This document shows positions 1 through 13,200 of a stretch of DNA of 64,000 nucleotides, piece after piece. This DNA is from Perkinsus olseni (lineage: Eukaryota > Perkinsozoa > Perkinsida), in the NCBI GenBank assembly GCA_013115125.1, contig JABANN010000072.1:1-64000 (forward strand), given 5' to 3'. Under the pieces are notes generated by a model that worked only from the letters and a program-made list of their open reading frames with translations, was not told the DNA's origin and made no database searches. A program made the translations under genes and the position numbers. Position 1 is the stretch's first letter. Every line of letters starts with the position of its first letter.

Positions 1-644
1 TTGAGTGATACTGAGAACAGTGAGATCACTGCAAGGGAGCAAGAGAGCAAGCGCGATGACTCAGTTCTCACAGGCCGGCAAGTCGCTTGTCAGGGCGCGC
101 GCAAAATACGAGAAATAACATTATTCTGGGTTAAAATGGCCTAGCGGATACGAGTGCGTTATGGGCAGCGTGCGGCCCAAGTTCGATCCGAAGTCGCTGC
201 ACTTTCTGTCGATGACCTGATTGTGCAGCGTAACTGATGCTCATAACTCAATCATTCATCTCGAATGAGTGAAGTTTTTCGCCTAAGGCACGTCAGTGCA
301 GGCATGAGATCATGGTAATTCGGGTTGCATCGATTGTTAAAGATATCGATCAGCTAATATCATCAACAAAGCCAGGACTCCTGACTTGTAATGAAAGTAG
401 AATCTCTGTTAGTGTTCAATCATTGAACTTTGTGGGAGGTAAGACCAGAGAATATGAAAGCGACGGGCATCTCAGTCAGAGAAGCTCACGGCCGGTGTGG
501 GGCTTGCCGAGGCGTCGTTGGAACGCTGCCGTTTGGGATGCCTTACAGGGTGACGCTCTCGCCGCACACGTGACTCGTAGTTCAGAATGCGCCGCAATGC
601 CGAGCTGGTAGAGTTGCGGAGTTCGTTAACAACCTATAGGAAAA
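1..644. other. Non-coding left flank
   Basis: No coding exon can be supported here. Reading frames are short and lack family-like sequence. The only structured item is a tRNA-like stretch around 137-201, listed separately. The region lies downstream of the minus-strand gene that ends at 645, so it may include its 3' untranslated region. Confidence 0.5.
137..201 (+). repeat. Degenerate tRNA-like sequence
   Basis: An A-box-like TGGCCTAGCGGATA is followed about 35 nt later by a B-box-like AAGTTCGATCC (about 177-187). This is the spacing of a tRNA gene, but I could not draw a full cloverleaf. It resembles the tRNA-like relics found inside introns elsewhere in the window. No exon flanks it that I can verify, so intron membership is unknown. 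Confidence 0.35.
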
Positions 645-3324
645 CTAAGCCCCCGTCCAGAGCCTCTGCCCCACCTTGAGCGCATGTCGCCCTCCTTCGA
701 TGTTGCATGGAACTCGGCTCGCGCGTTCCTCCATGTCCAGCAGCAAGTCTTTGATGCTCTTCCTGACCGAGTGCTTTTCTGGAGGTATACTGAAGTACAC
801 CGTCGAAGCGTTTCCTGAACTGTAACATCACCGTACAACGCAGGAGCGACATTCCTCACTTGCCAACCCAGTTAGCAGCCCTATCACAGCTTGTAGGCGC
901 TCGGCACGCGGAGGCTCGAAAAACATCTCCAGCAGAGGGGCCCTTATCAGGACTTTACGAAGAACACTAGAATATAGACGAATGTGAATGCGGTAACGAG
1001 GTGGCTGTTCCAAACTTGCGCCCTACCTCTCCACGGTCGACGCAGAGGCCTGCGAAATGTAGTTGGAATTGTCAACTTCCTTGGTGGCCTGGAGGAGCAG
1101 GTTGCTCGTCCATTGTAGTAGCCTCTCCATGAGGAGTTGCCGGCTTCGACGATGCTTCGTACCACGCAAGGCGGGGTATCTCCAATAAGATCACGTCACG
1201 CTCGAACAAAGTCGATAGAGTAGCGAGTCACCTCATGTCAACGGAGCTTTTGCGGCTGGTGACAATGATGTCGGCGATACAATTGAGGTTGCTGCATGAA
1301 GGTCCGAGTTGTATCGCGGTGTCGAATAATCTCGCCAGGGTTGCCGCGGAGGCGGTCTTCGCGACCTCTTCGATGAGCAGGGTGATGAACTTCCGCCGCT
1401 CCCCGATCCATTTTGGCCCGTTATTCCCATCCGAGTGCCTCCACGCCCCGTAGACTCGATTGAGTGCGAAGGCCGCATCCTCAGCCATGTTTTGACTGCT
1501 GCTGCTACGGACCGCTGTTGATGCGAGAGACTCCAATAAAGCTTCCGGTGACGCACCACCGAAGACAAGCGTCGCCCACCGACTGGTCTCGGCCACGTCA
1601 TCCACAGGAAAGTATCGCAAACCGTGTACAACAGCCGACCACCAGATTGGATTCGGCGCACGGCTGTCAGCGAGCAAACTGCCTGCAATGGACATCCAGG
1701 GCACGTCAGCTCGAACGCAGACGGATACCGGTGTTCCCTCTACGTTTACCTCCTTGTGCTTCAGCAGTCCGAATGGAGGCACTCCATCTCTTGCTACAAC
1801 CGCAGCGCTCAGGCACCGCCTAGCGAACCACGGAGCTTCTCGTTTACCGTAACCTTTAATCAAACTGGAGACGGCTGCTTGGGCTCCCCCCCTCGACATG
1901 CAGGGCACAACAGGAGGCACCGAAAGTAGCCAAGATTTGCCTGCTGTAGCGCGCGAGCTGGCGGACAGCGCGAGCTCGTCGTACAGCGGTCCAGATCTGG
2001 CTCCCCCCGATGATGATCTGCATCCTTGCATGCAGGCCAATGAGTTTCCCTTTGCCAAGCCAGTGAGCTGCGCTAGCGGGCTCTGCTGCAAGACGAGAGG
2101 TGCGAGCTCATCACAGTTCCAGCCTTGCAGTGCGAGGTGGGATACGGCGTCTGTGAGGAGCTCCAATAGGGAAGGGTCATTAGTATGCACAAGAGCGTTT
2201 TTAATCTGGGACGACATCTCAATGAAGACGGTCGCGTCGTCAGTGGTTCTGCACCAGCTAAGGGTGGCCTCCGCGAGACGTGCTGGTTGGAGTCTCTTCG
2301 CGAGGCTTCTGAAATAGGAGTTGTCACAGCTTCCACTGACCCTTAAAGTGTCAATAAACTTGAAAGCGAAGGCGACACTCGAACGGGGAGCGCTAGTGCG
2401 CAGCAGAACCCATTCGGCCACCGCGCCGAAGATTCCCTCCGAGAACAGGCTGCTGCCCAGCAATTCCACCAAGAGCGCCTCGCCTCGTTCGAGCGAAGCC
2501 ACTGCATTGAGCAAGTTCGTGAGCGGAGTTTCAGTGACAGCAGCCAACTTCGTCCACAGCTCTGTTCTGCACTGCTCGTTGCACGCCCTTCGCTGTGCTC
2601 GGGTAGTTCCACACCAACAACAGGATTCGAAGGCGGGGCACAGTATTCTGACGAGGAGGTCTGCGCATGCATTGACGATAAGGAGACTCCCGTCCTGGAT
2701 GAGGTGCAGGAGCACACTGGTAGCAGGTAGGCGATGTAGCTTTCTGAGAAACTTCACGACGGTTGATTCGTGCTTTTCGATGAGACTAAGTAAAAGGTCG
2801 TTTTTGTCCTCATTGGTGTACTTCTCTATCAAGTTCTCCATTAGAGCCCACTTGCAGTTGTCCTGCAGGTCGCTTGTCAGTACTCGGTCAACCAGCCGAC
2901 GGTTGCACACATCTGTTAGAAGCCTCGTTACGTGCTCCACTGCCGTACTCGGCACAGCCTCGAGTAGCCATACGAGCAAAGTATGTCGCGAGCTTCTACA
3001 CATCGTAATCATCTGATCTACAGTCTCCGACCGAGCTTCCACTGTGGGTTGTGCTGCACTGCGAGCTTCCGAACTGGCGTGCCGCAGGGAGAGGATCTTC
3101 AGCAGTTCAGAGCGGACAAGCTTAGCTTTACGTCGCGCCACTGCCGACAGGAGGACTGTTAATGTGTCGGCACTCATGTGTGGGATAGCTTGAAAGATAT
3201 TCTCGATCTCTCGGCACGTGGTAGAGTCTGCGAGGTTTCTGCTGGGAGTTGGTACACATGCCAGAAGCTCCGGCCTTAATGCGTTATCCATGCAACGATC
3301 GGAAAGCTGCGTCATTAGGCCCAC
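645..3324 (-). CDS. Alpha-helical repeat protein, four exons
   Basis: The exons on the minus strand are 3324-1232, 1179-1027, 966-868 and 819-645 (stop 647-645). All three introns (48-60 bp) are GT-AG and the phases agree, giving 839 residues. The first exon alone carries 697 codons from its ATG. The protein is rich in Leu, Ala and Ser and reads as consecutive amphipathic helices (for example TLTVLLSAVARRKAKLVRSE), as in HEAT-, RAP- or octotricopeptide-type scaffolds. I recognise no catalytic motif. Its C-terminus reads SIKDLLLDMEERASRVPCNI...QRLWTGA. Helical repeat proteins of this size in alveolates often act in organelle RNA metabolism, but that is only a general expectation. The last exons are short and diverge from the open frame downstream of 1232, so the unspliced frame ends early at 1228. 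I am confident of the gene and exon chain, not of its function. Confidence 0.8.
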
Positions 3325-4299
3325 GATTGTGCGTACATCGACGCAACGCCACCAACGCTCACAGTGAAATCGCGGAAGTTAACAATGACAATATTTAAAT
3401 GGGGGCTCGCAGTGGAACTGGTTGTCCAGGGAACTGCATCGGATGTCGTAGCTACAATTCCAAGATGTCCATGAATAACTTATCATCGACCTTGCCAGTG
3501 TGGGCACTCAACGCGAGGCGGCGCCTTGGTGATAGATATAGGCTGGAAGTAGATGGTAATACTTGAATTGTCATGCGTAGTTTTGATGGCATTCACTTGA
3601 AGCACAAGAGAGAGGGGACGTAGAAGGGTTCGAAGAATTAATACAGTTTGGCAGAGTACGTGCCAATGTTATAAAGTTTCATCAGTGTCATTCTCCCTGG
3701 GTTCTATGAGACGGCACTATTGATCAAACCGTGTGCAGCAGTGACAGCATCAGGCGCTCTGCCTGTCACTGGGGAGGGCAACGCAGGCGAGGGTACACTA
3801 ACTTTCTGTGACTCGAAACTCATCCTAGGAAGGATTCCGGCACGCGAATAGCCATACCAGAATCAATTCGGGAATGTACAATTGTTTCATCGTAGACACT
3901 CTCACAGGTTCGGAACCAGTACAAAATTCGCCGATTTCCCCGATCATGAGCCACTATACCATTCAATCGCATGAAATTGCGTGCCTTACTCGCGGAATTG
4001 AAATCCTCATTTGAGGCCTGCCGCTAAAATGACTTCGACATCCGCCAATTGCATCCCCTCGTTTCGACCCTATCCGCCAATTTGCTGCTGTCTCAACTCG
4101 CTAATGTGATGATGTCCTCGACCCCTACGGCAACCCTATTCGCCCAAATTCTCAATGATTTTTGAACATCAACTTTGATCGATTGTTGTGGCGTGCGCGA
4201 GCTACGGCGCATGATCTCCACAAGCGGGCTCGGGACCTTCATCGCATGGTTTTTGCCTTAGTTGGCCCTTGAGGCCGTTGCCAATTCGTTACCCGATAA
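3325..4299. promoter_or_regulatory. Intergenic region between divergent genes
   Basis: About 1 kb separates the ATG of the minus-strand helical protein (3324) from the presumed ATG of the plus-strand giant gene (4300). The two genes diverge, so both promoters should lie here. I see no TATA-like box, repeat or RNA gene that I can defend. Confidence 0.4.
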
Positions 4300-7200
4300 A
4301 TGAAGCTCATCACAAGCGATACACGACGACACCTCGTGGTGTGGTTACTCTCACTGGGGTTACTTGCTGCGGAAGTGGGCAGTTTTATGCCAATTCGAGC
4401 CGGCAGGGACGATCCCGGGCAAGGTAGTGCCAAGAGCCATGCACTGCGTTGGACTGAAAGTAACTGCCTTCACGATACTGAGCGTGTGAAGTGGCGCGTA
4501 AATTTACCTGGACTTGGTTTGGAGATTAATGTTTCGATCGAGAATTTTCATGCACCGGCTGGTGTCCGGCTAAAACGAGGAGAACAACTGCAGTGCGATC
4601 CATGGGAGATGGGGAGATAGTTCGTTGGGCTTTCCCGTGCTGCTGTGCCCGATGAGATCGTCGGCGTAGTGGAAGCTCTCCTCCTGAATCTGGGATTAGC
4701 TTTTTTTTTGGCATTGGCGAGCGTCAGTCTTGGCGGGACCTTGGTACGCGCCCTTTTCAACGGTGCTGGGTCGTATTTTCCTCGTACACGAGCTCCACGA
4801 ACAATCCGATATCTGGCGAGGAACGGAAAGAGTAGTCAGTCAGCGTTGGCGGCGCGGAAACTTTTTGTGAAAGGCAGTAGGGCACCTTCGGTTCCCGCGC
4901 GTGGACCTGTTGGGCTGACGCTAAGTCCACTGGCTCGTGGCTTGTGTTAATGAGCATTAGGTCTCATGGTTGGTAGTGTGAAGTAGGCGTAGGAGTGTAG
5001 AACTCCTCGAGGGCCGTGATCCAGCTTCACTCCCGTGGCATCGCCCTATCAGCAAAGGGAAGATGCAAAGCTCTCGAACCTGTCTTATCGATCGCCACGT
5101 CGCTGGGCCCCTGATTCTCTGTGATAGAGGGTTATTCTGTCGAACTCATAAATTGTGATCGCCTTCGTGGTGCTACTGACGAGGGTCTTGTAATGTCGAT
5201 CCCCAACCTGTTTTCAGGTGAGGCACTCGTACAGCGATCCCTAGCGGTCCAGACTCCCCAAACAGCTCTCGTGGCACCGACGGCCAGCAACCTGGCCGAC
5301 GTCACTGCTACTACCTCGGCCACGATGTATGACCCGTCCATTGCCTCGGAGATGATCTGGTCATGTTGTGGTATGCAGGTACGCAGGAGTCACATACACG
5401 ACGCTGGTTCTGTCGGCAACAGGAGGGCTGGGCACGACCGCTAGCGAAGTAGTAAAAGTTGGATAGGGTTGTGGGGAAACATCTTCTTGAGGGGTTTTCT
5501 GAACAAACTAGAGATGGATATCTGTGCGTATTCGCCCTTCTAGAGGAGGTTATTGAGCTGGGAGTCTGGTCTATATTTGTTGCGGCGTGCTCATGGATTG
5601 GTTAGGCGTGGAATGGTCCCGCGGTCAGAGCGATGGTCGTTCATCTCGAACACCCAGGTTCCAATCTGCTGAGGATTGTTTTCTCAGATTCGTTTGAAGT
5701 TGGTAGACTCGAGCGTGTCGGCATGTTCGACACTCGAAACTGCGAGGACATCGAGCCCCCTGGACGGCGAGACCTCCCCCGGTGGAGTGCCAACAGCGAC
5801 CTCTAACGTCTGGTCTAACGTCCGCTTTGATGAGGTAGTGGCGATCTGGGAACACCGTGTCGAGTTCGACCTCGCACAAAGTTTATCCGATTTAATTCTA
5901 CGATAGACGCGGTCGACATTATCGTTCCCGATCCGTCGGTAGCGACCAGATTGGGTCGTGGTTGGTTGGTTGGTTGGTAGGATTGCACTCCAGTTGGTCC
6001 TCGGATCGAATCTCTGGTGGGGAATTTCTCCATTTGTTAGGGAGGCATGTTCAAGTTGTGTTACCGTCCTACGGCGTCGAGTGGATGGGAGCTGCTAGCA
6101 GTGGACATAGTTGTTCGGGGAGGGAACTCCAAGACTGATAAGGTCTGGTGCCTTTTCACGACTGATGCGGCGTGGCCATGCAAAGCACGGGTGAGTCACG
6201 CGGCGCTAGTGGTTTCAGTACCTGTCCCTGTTTGGTCTCTGAGCCGGGCATCGGGAGCCGGCGAAGCAGCGAAGTGATCGAACACAGTCGGCCGTCATTC
6301 GGTTGCAGACCGTATCATCAGTGGAATGAGACGGATAGCCTCGACTTTCTCTTAGTATTCTAAGATCTCGCTGCTGTGTAGACCGTATATATCCTCGTAA
6401 ATGATTCGCTAGGAGTGAACGGTCACAGCGTCATCTCCTTCATGATTAAAGGATAGGTTCGGCTTGGAGTGGTATTGTCTGCTGCTGTTGTTAGTTATTG
6501 GGCACATCGCTGTCCGGTGGAACTACATGGTTGATGACTCTTCTCACATACGGTGATACGTGCGGAGTCGACACTATTGCCACCCTCAAGTTCGTTAATA
6601 CTGTGTCCCAAGTGGCCCTGGATGGTGAATATGAGATTCACGATTTTGGTGTCAAGAAGACCAACGTGGGAGCACCGGAGAGCTATACTGTAAGGAGGGG
6701 TCCGTAACGCGCCACGAAGAGAAAATGAGCCTCTCGGGACATCCTTATCGGCACTGGCAAATCGTCGTAAACCCGTCGTGCGGCACGAAATTATATAGAG
6801 TCGCCCACGGCATCCTTCTTGCCATGGGAAAATCGGTGTTGTTCCGTCACGCGCCACGATACTGAGGTGAACTCCTTTGTCCGTAGAATCATCCGTATTC
6901 CGCTCTTACCAAGCATCATTCTCAGTGAGAAGTTGTCACGCGCCACAAAATTAGATGTTCCGTACCTGTCAGGTATGCTATTGCCCGGGATACGACTCCG
7001 ACAGCACGAATGGTATTTGTCACAGTTCTTCGGACACGGACTTCATCCAGCTGGTCGGAACGCTCATTCTCATACAGGCGACCATCCTCGACAACCCTAC
7101 TGATGCCAACATGGTGGCGGTCTACCCCACTCTGAGGTTCACCCTGCAGCTGTCCTGTGGCAACCCTGGCATGTGCGCCGTCGACGACGATATCCGGTAT

Positions 7201-10200
7201 AAAATAGTGGAGAGGGATGTTGCCAACGACAAGCCTTATTACGATTCAACAGCGGGGTGTCGAACAGCCGTGCAGGCGGCGACTTTCATGGCCCCGACAA
7301 ATTGCGATAGCGCGATAAGCTGCTCGGATACACGAGACGATTCTCCTGTGTCGGCTACGAACCCGTTGTGGACGGATCTTCAAATCGACGGAGTGATCGA
7401 AAATAAGATATCAGTATCATCCAGCTATGATGTGTGCTACTGTGACGGCGACTGTGTGTCCAATGCTAACTGGTTCAAGATTGGCAGCTTTGATGTTAAT
7501 AGAGTTTACGTGCAGTTTTTGGATACTACATTGGCGATCAAGCAACCGCATGTTAATAAACTAGGTGAGCTGCTGTATATAGCAATTCTTGAAATTGTCG
7601 CCTTCAACGACACTTGTCTGTGTGTGCGAGAATGATACTGCCTTCGATCGCGCCCTTCACGCTGTGTACGCGCAGTCGCATACATATATCATGGAACCAC
7701 TACCGCCACCTAGCGATATCATCATCATCATCATCCAATACTATTATCGAACCACTATCGATATGCAATATACCATACCGTGAACCACTAATTCCCCTGT
7801 CGATCAGGGCATCCTGCTCGTCCGCGGGAGAACGCTTCTAAGCTAGCTTTGGGCCAAAGCCTTTAGCAGAGCCGTTCTTCAGCTCGTTCGGAACCCGAAT
7901 GGAGTCGTATTGTGAAATCAGGAGCGCCTAGCGCGGTTGCCTTCATCACAGTCGTGTTACTGACGCTTAGGTTACGTGAAGGTCCTCGGGAGCTCCTCAA
8001 CTGGTAGTTGGACCACAACAGGAGACCAAACGAGAGAGATGAAGATACTACCGGTACAGCGCTGCTGCTCTGTTTAATAGCGGACCATCGGTTGACCGAC
8101 TCGCAATCTTGTCTTCGTGTGTCAAGAGTGAGAGATCACTTTTGACATCTTTGTTTCTTGCAATCTTGCAATTCCTCAACGTTCTTCGTCGTTCAGGACA
8201 ATGACGGTTTAATCAACAAGAAGGCCTGCCTCGACAACGCCCAGTCTTCCCTCATCGTATCGGGTCACTCGTGCTCTTCCCTGCTGGACTGCGACTCTCC
8301 CGTCAGTGCTAGCAATTATCAGCTTTACGGCGGCGGAGCGATAAAATTTTCGAAAAGTGGATGGATGGCCGTATGCTACTGTGACAAAGTTTGCAATGAG
8401 CAAGGCAACTGGGCGGTGGTGGGCCGACTCCTCGTTCTCGGTCCCCTGGGCTCTGAGACGTGGGTGTTTGCTGAGGCACTGACATTCAAGTAGGAGGAGG
8501 TGGCGGGTTCGAATCCCGCAATTGTCATTTTCAGGTTGACAATACATGGTTGGGGCCTATCTAGCAATAATTATATTAGGATTATCGACTATTCTAATGA
8601 GTGCGGAGTGGCAGATTCCACTCAAAGCGCGAATGTGAAAGGACCAGTGAACAGCGGAGCGTTGTTGTCGGGTACGAGTAACATGAGAACGATAGCGCCA
8701 GCCAACCCAAGGTGAGTGATTCTCTATAGAATGCTGTTAGCAGTAGCGATAATTCGGGTAGTAGTTGTGGTTGCAGCAACAATAGCAGTGGTGGTGGTAG
8801 TGGTAGTGGGCGCTAATGGGACATGGACCAGCGGCGGCTTGGATCCCTCCAACGTTGGGCCGATGGGTCGGCATCAATTCCGACCCGTGACGTTCCTCTA
8901 TGCCGTTCAGTTCATCGGGCTCGATTATTACATTCGGCACAGCATCGGCCTCGGTTGCTCACGGGTTGAAGGATGGGGATTATATCCAGATCGAGGACGC
9001 TGTGGAGACTACTACTGGGAAAAGCGCTAACAGTAGGTCCAACACCCCCCTACCTTTCACCTTTCATCGTGATCTTGGGGCGCTCGAGTATTCTCGTTCT
9101 TCTCCTCTATGGCGGCGTTCGCCGAACTATTAACTAGTTCTAAGAACTCAACCGTTTTAATTGGATTGTTCTTTTACTGCAGGGAAGCTTGAAGAAGAGG
9201 AGATGATCAACACGTCCCATGAGGTCGCCTACATCGACGAGTACTCCATCAGAATTCCACTCAGTTTTCCGGATGGGTCATACCCGACCTACGATATGGT
9301 GAGCTCGTCGTTGGTCGGATAAATAGCTGATTATAATGTTTTGTCGTTATGCTGAGGACGTAGTATGAATCCTTGAGTGCCGACTGAATTGGTCTGTGGA
9401 AACCTTCGGGAATTATTGTCGGCTAGCGATGAATTTCGATTTTACGGAAGATTTTCTGTGAATTTTTTAAATGAAACTGAACCTAGCAGAGAATGGCGGG
9501 TTCCTCACCTTCACACTGACGAGGTCATCCCGCAGGGCATTCGATCGTGGTGCTCATCATTTCTATTCAACAGCCATTGGGTCAGGAAAATCGGTTTGCG
9601 GCTGCGTGATTGTTTGGCTGTACTATTCCCTGTAAAACTAATTGGAAATTTATCAAAGAATCTTCGCGGCGAAGGAAAGAGCCAATACGGAAAGCTTTTG
9701 GGTTGGAACTTCCCATAGCGAATGCCATTTGTAGCGGAGGCTTTCAGGTCGGGGGCACTGGGACACCAGCAGTGACGTGGAGTAGGAACTCTGAGCAGGA
9801 GTACACTAATATAATGTCCCTGTTGAAGGGGGAGTATAAAGTCTGCTGGAGCGAAAGCGCTAATTCGTTGGACACTGACTTTGTGGCTCAAGCGGGGACT
9901 CTGGTCATCACGGAGCCGCCTGCTATGACGGCGAGTTTGAGTCTGGCTACGATCGAGGCCGATGTCCCTCAGCCGATAATCATATCTTTTACGACAGGGA
10001 CGAGCGCTAGATATTCGGAAGCGGTGAACCCGATTCAACTGAAGATAGTTTTTACGGATCCTTCTTACTTGGAGCCGCGGACAGTCAGCGATGGTTCCAT
10101 CGGAATCGATAGCAATTTCGACGAGCTTAGCGAAGCGAAGCAACATATTTGTGGGAAATATTTCAACGAGCTGTGGTCATCGGATCCCAGCGGGTTCCCG

Positions 10201-13200
10201 ATGCCTCAAGGGTGTTACTTGAGAGAGGACAACATCGATCCTGCGGTAACTAAGACTGAGTTCTACATGGTATTCCATAAGAGGAATGGCTTGAAGGCAT
10301 CCACGAGGTGAGCGCTCTCTGTGCATTCGTCCGACTCGGGAGTAGCAGGGGTGTTCAATACACTGCTGCCTCCCTTGATACTAGTAGCGTTACCAGGGTT
10401 GAATTCAACGTGTAAAAGACTCGGGAGAGGCAGTCTCTTGAACAATCAGAGCACCCCGCACATCATCGTCGCTATATTGCTAGGATTGAGTATCTTCTAC
10501 TTGTCCGAGATGTTTTGTATTCCCCTGCTCATGCCTTATATTCGTAAGTATCGGAGGAGTGCTCGTTCGTTGCAGGCTGCCTGACTCTATAATCTGGAGT
10601 ATTTATCTCTAACGCCAGTACAATCTCGCTCGCCCTTATTTCACTCAACCCAGCTCGATGCCACTGCTGCTCGTTGTAGGTATGAGATCGTTATGCATGC
10701 TACTGCACGAGAGATCTTGACGCAGACTTTGCCGTCGAACGCAGCCGTCCAGGTGTGGATCATGGACGACGTCATTGAGCGGCCGCTAGATGTTATTGAA
10801 CTTGGCAAGGCCGCTGCCAACAGGGACATGGCGACCGGCCCAACTAGTCGGGCTTCTGGGGATCCGACCTTCCACTCGACAGACGGCTTTGTCATCACTG
10901 GTGGAACAGACGGGTTGTTGGAGCTCACGTCGTACTGTATCAATGATGATTTGACGGAGGATACGCCCGACTTTGAGAGGAACTGCCAACCGTGCCGGAG
11001 CGAGGAGGACTGTGGAAATACTGATGGTGAGTCCTGCCCGCTTTCAACCGAATCATGAACGCTTGCATCACGTAGAATGAACTGTGCTCCAATTTAATGT
11101 GGAATATAATATAGAGTTAATTTCGCCTCAAACACTAAGGGTTTGGACTTGATGTATTAACACGCTATTCGTTGCGATGATTCACCTCCCGAACAACTGT
11201 AGCCGTTCAACGCCTACATGCTGATATATCTCAGGGGGATCTTGCAGTCTTGCCTCCTCTTGGAGTTTCTCAATTTTTCAGCTTCTCGTAAGTGGTGTGT
11301 TACACCGGTCCCAGCAGCGTGCGCATCGAACGACCTTACCAGCGTCCCAGCTTTTAACGTCAAACTCCGAGCGCAATCGAACGGTCCCATCGGCCCGGGA
11401 AATATTATAAGACGTAAGGCGACCTCTCTTGGTATCTTGCTAATCTTGCATTTCCTCAACGTCTCTCAGTATACCTACATCCGCTGCTAAGTTGGAATAT
11501 CCAGTCGAACCCGCTCGCCTCCTGTACACCATTCGAAGGCGGCGTGTGCGGTTCGGGTGGTGTCATAAGCGCTGCTGCAGAATCGGTAGTTGGCGGCTCC
11601 GTCGTCGGGGCAGGAGGAGAAGATCATGTTAATGTAAGGGCAATAGAAGGGTTTATTCTCGCCTTTCGATCCGCTGTCTACGCTGGATGCGCCATCAACC
11701 ACGCGCCACGAAATTCGGATATCTGCCTTCTCCGATCATTCCAAAGATTGAGCTTTTTCGTTCGGTCGAAAGGAAAAACTAAGACATATGATGGTAGGTA
11801 AGGATCGTGGTGAGCCATAGAACGGTCTCGAGTTCGATCCTCGAGAGTAGAACTCACCCCCATTTTCTCATTAATTCTCCCTTGCAAAGGGGCCTGATTT
11901 TTTGTTGAATCCTTGCTCAAAAGTAAAACGCCAAGGGAGAGTATTCGGCCTTAGGCCGCTGGACTTCTTTTCTCGACCGAGGTTAGATAGCGCGAAGAAA
12001 ATAGTGATTCTTCTTCTCCGCTGTGCAGGTGGTCAAGCTGACAATACCGGCGATATTCGACCCAGTCACTGACGTTATCCAGCACACTATTCACATAGGA
12101 AACCTGAGGTTGCCCGAGAACGGATTCTTCCCTGAGACGATAACAGCAGAGTTGTTGCGGCAGGAGGGAGCTGGGCCACAGTAAGGAGGGTAGCAACCTC
12201 TCCAGGGATCATGTGCATTACTATTACTAGGGGAGTATCACCAATTGAGCAGCATTAGTCGCGGTAGAAATGACAGCGAGACCGGGTGAAAGTCAAAATC
12301 TTCATGGGAGGGAACTTGGCGTGACCACCTGTTTCATGTGCTCCTCTTCGTCGCTACGTTGTTGATGTATCCTGTGTTTGTCATCTACCGACGCGGCAAT
12401 GTGGCCTGAAAAATCCCCGGCGAAATGATTCTACTCTTTTGCTATGGGCCTGCGCTCCCCTGTCGCCTTGTTCACGGTACCTCAACGTCTCCCTCATATT
12501 TTTAGCTACTGGAGTTCGGTGGCCACCGGGTCGTCGAAAGTGTGGATCCAACCAACGGTAGCGTCAGTGAGCATCGTTGGCCGGGCTGGGGACGGCAATG
12601 AGAAGCCTTTCAAAGGGGACATGAAGAACGAGCTGTATTTCCGTATCGTCACTGGCTTCAACGTTTATGCTGCAACCAGGGGAGATGCGGAGCTCACTTT
12701 CTTCCTACCGCCTGGGTGAGGAAAACGAGAATCGATTATTTGGGCGCGCGCTATTGACGTTGCAGATACAAATGTGCCCAAACTGGCAGTTCATGCGCGG
12801 CGTCGTGTATACCCGATAATTATGTTCCCGACACTTTGTCCATCTTCAAGGACTCCGGTACGGGCGAGTATCTGATGCCATCATATCGCGGGCAACTGGG
12901 ACAGGAGGTGGCGGACATGGTCAACGAAGCTGAATGGAGCACAACAGAGTCTGCTGGTGGGGATGATAGTTTCGTGGCGAGTGACGCTTTTCGGGCTGTG
13001 TGTCGTCTACGATAAAGGCGATCTTCATATGGCCTTCCGTAGGATCTTTGTCGTCGTCCTAGGTATACTGGGCCAGAGTGGATATGCAGCCGCCTCTTGT
13101 CGTCTAACATTTCAACAAGGTATGGTACTCTACGGCAACACGGTGGTGTACATGGGTATTACTGTGGACAATCCATCAACAGCCTTGCAGCAGGTGAGGG

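Noticed and set aside
10321-10584. Open frame of 87 codons with hydrophobic segments
   Set aside because: It falls inside the intron 10308-10679, which is fixed by phase between two strong exons, and overlaps a dispersed repeat.
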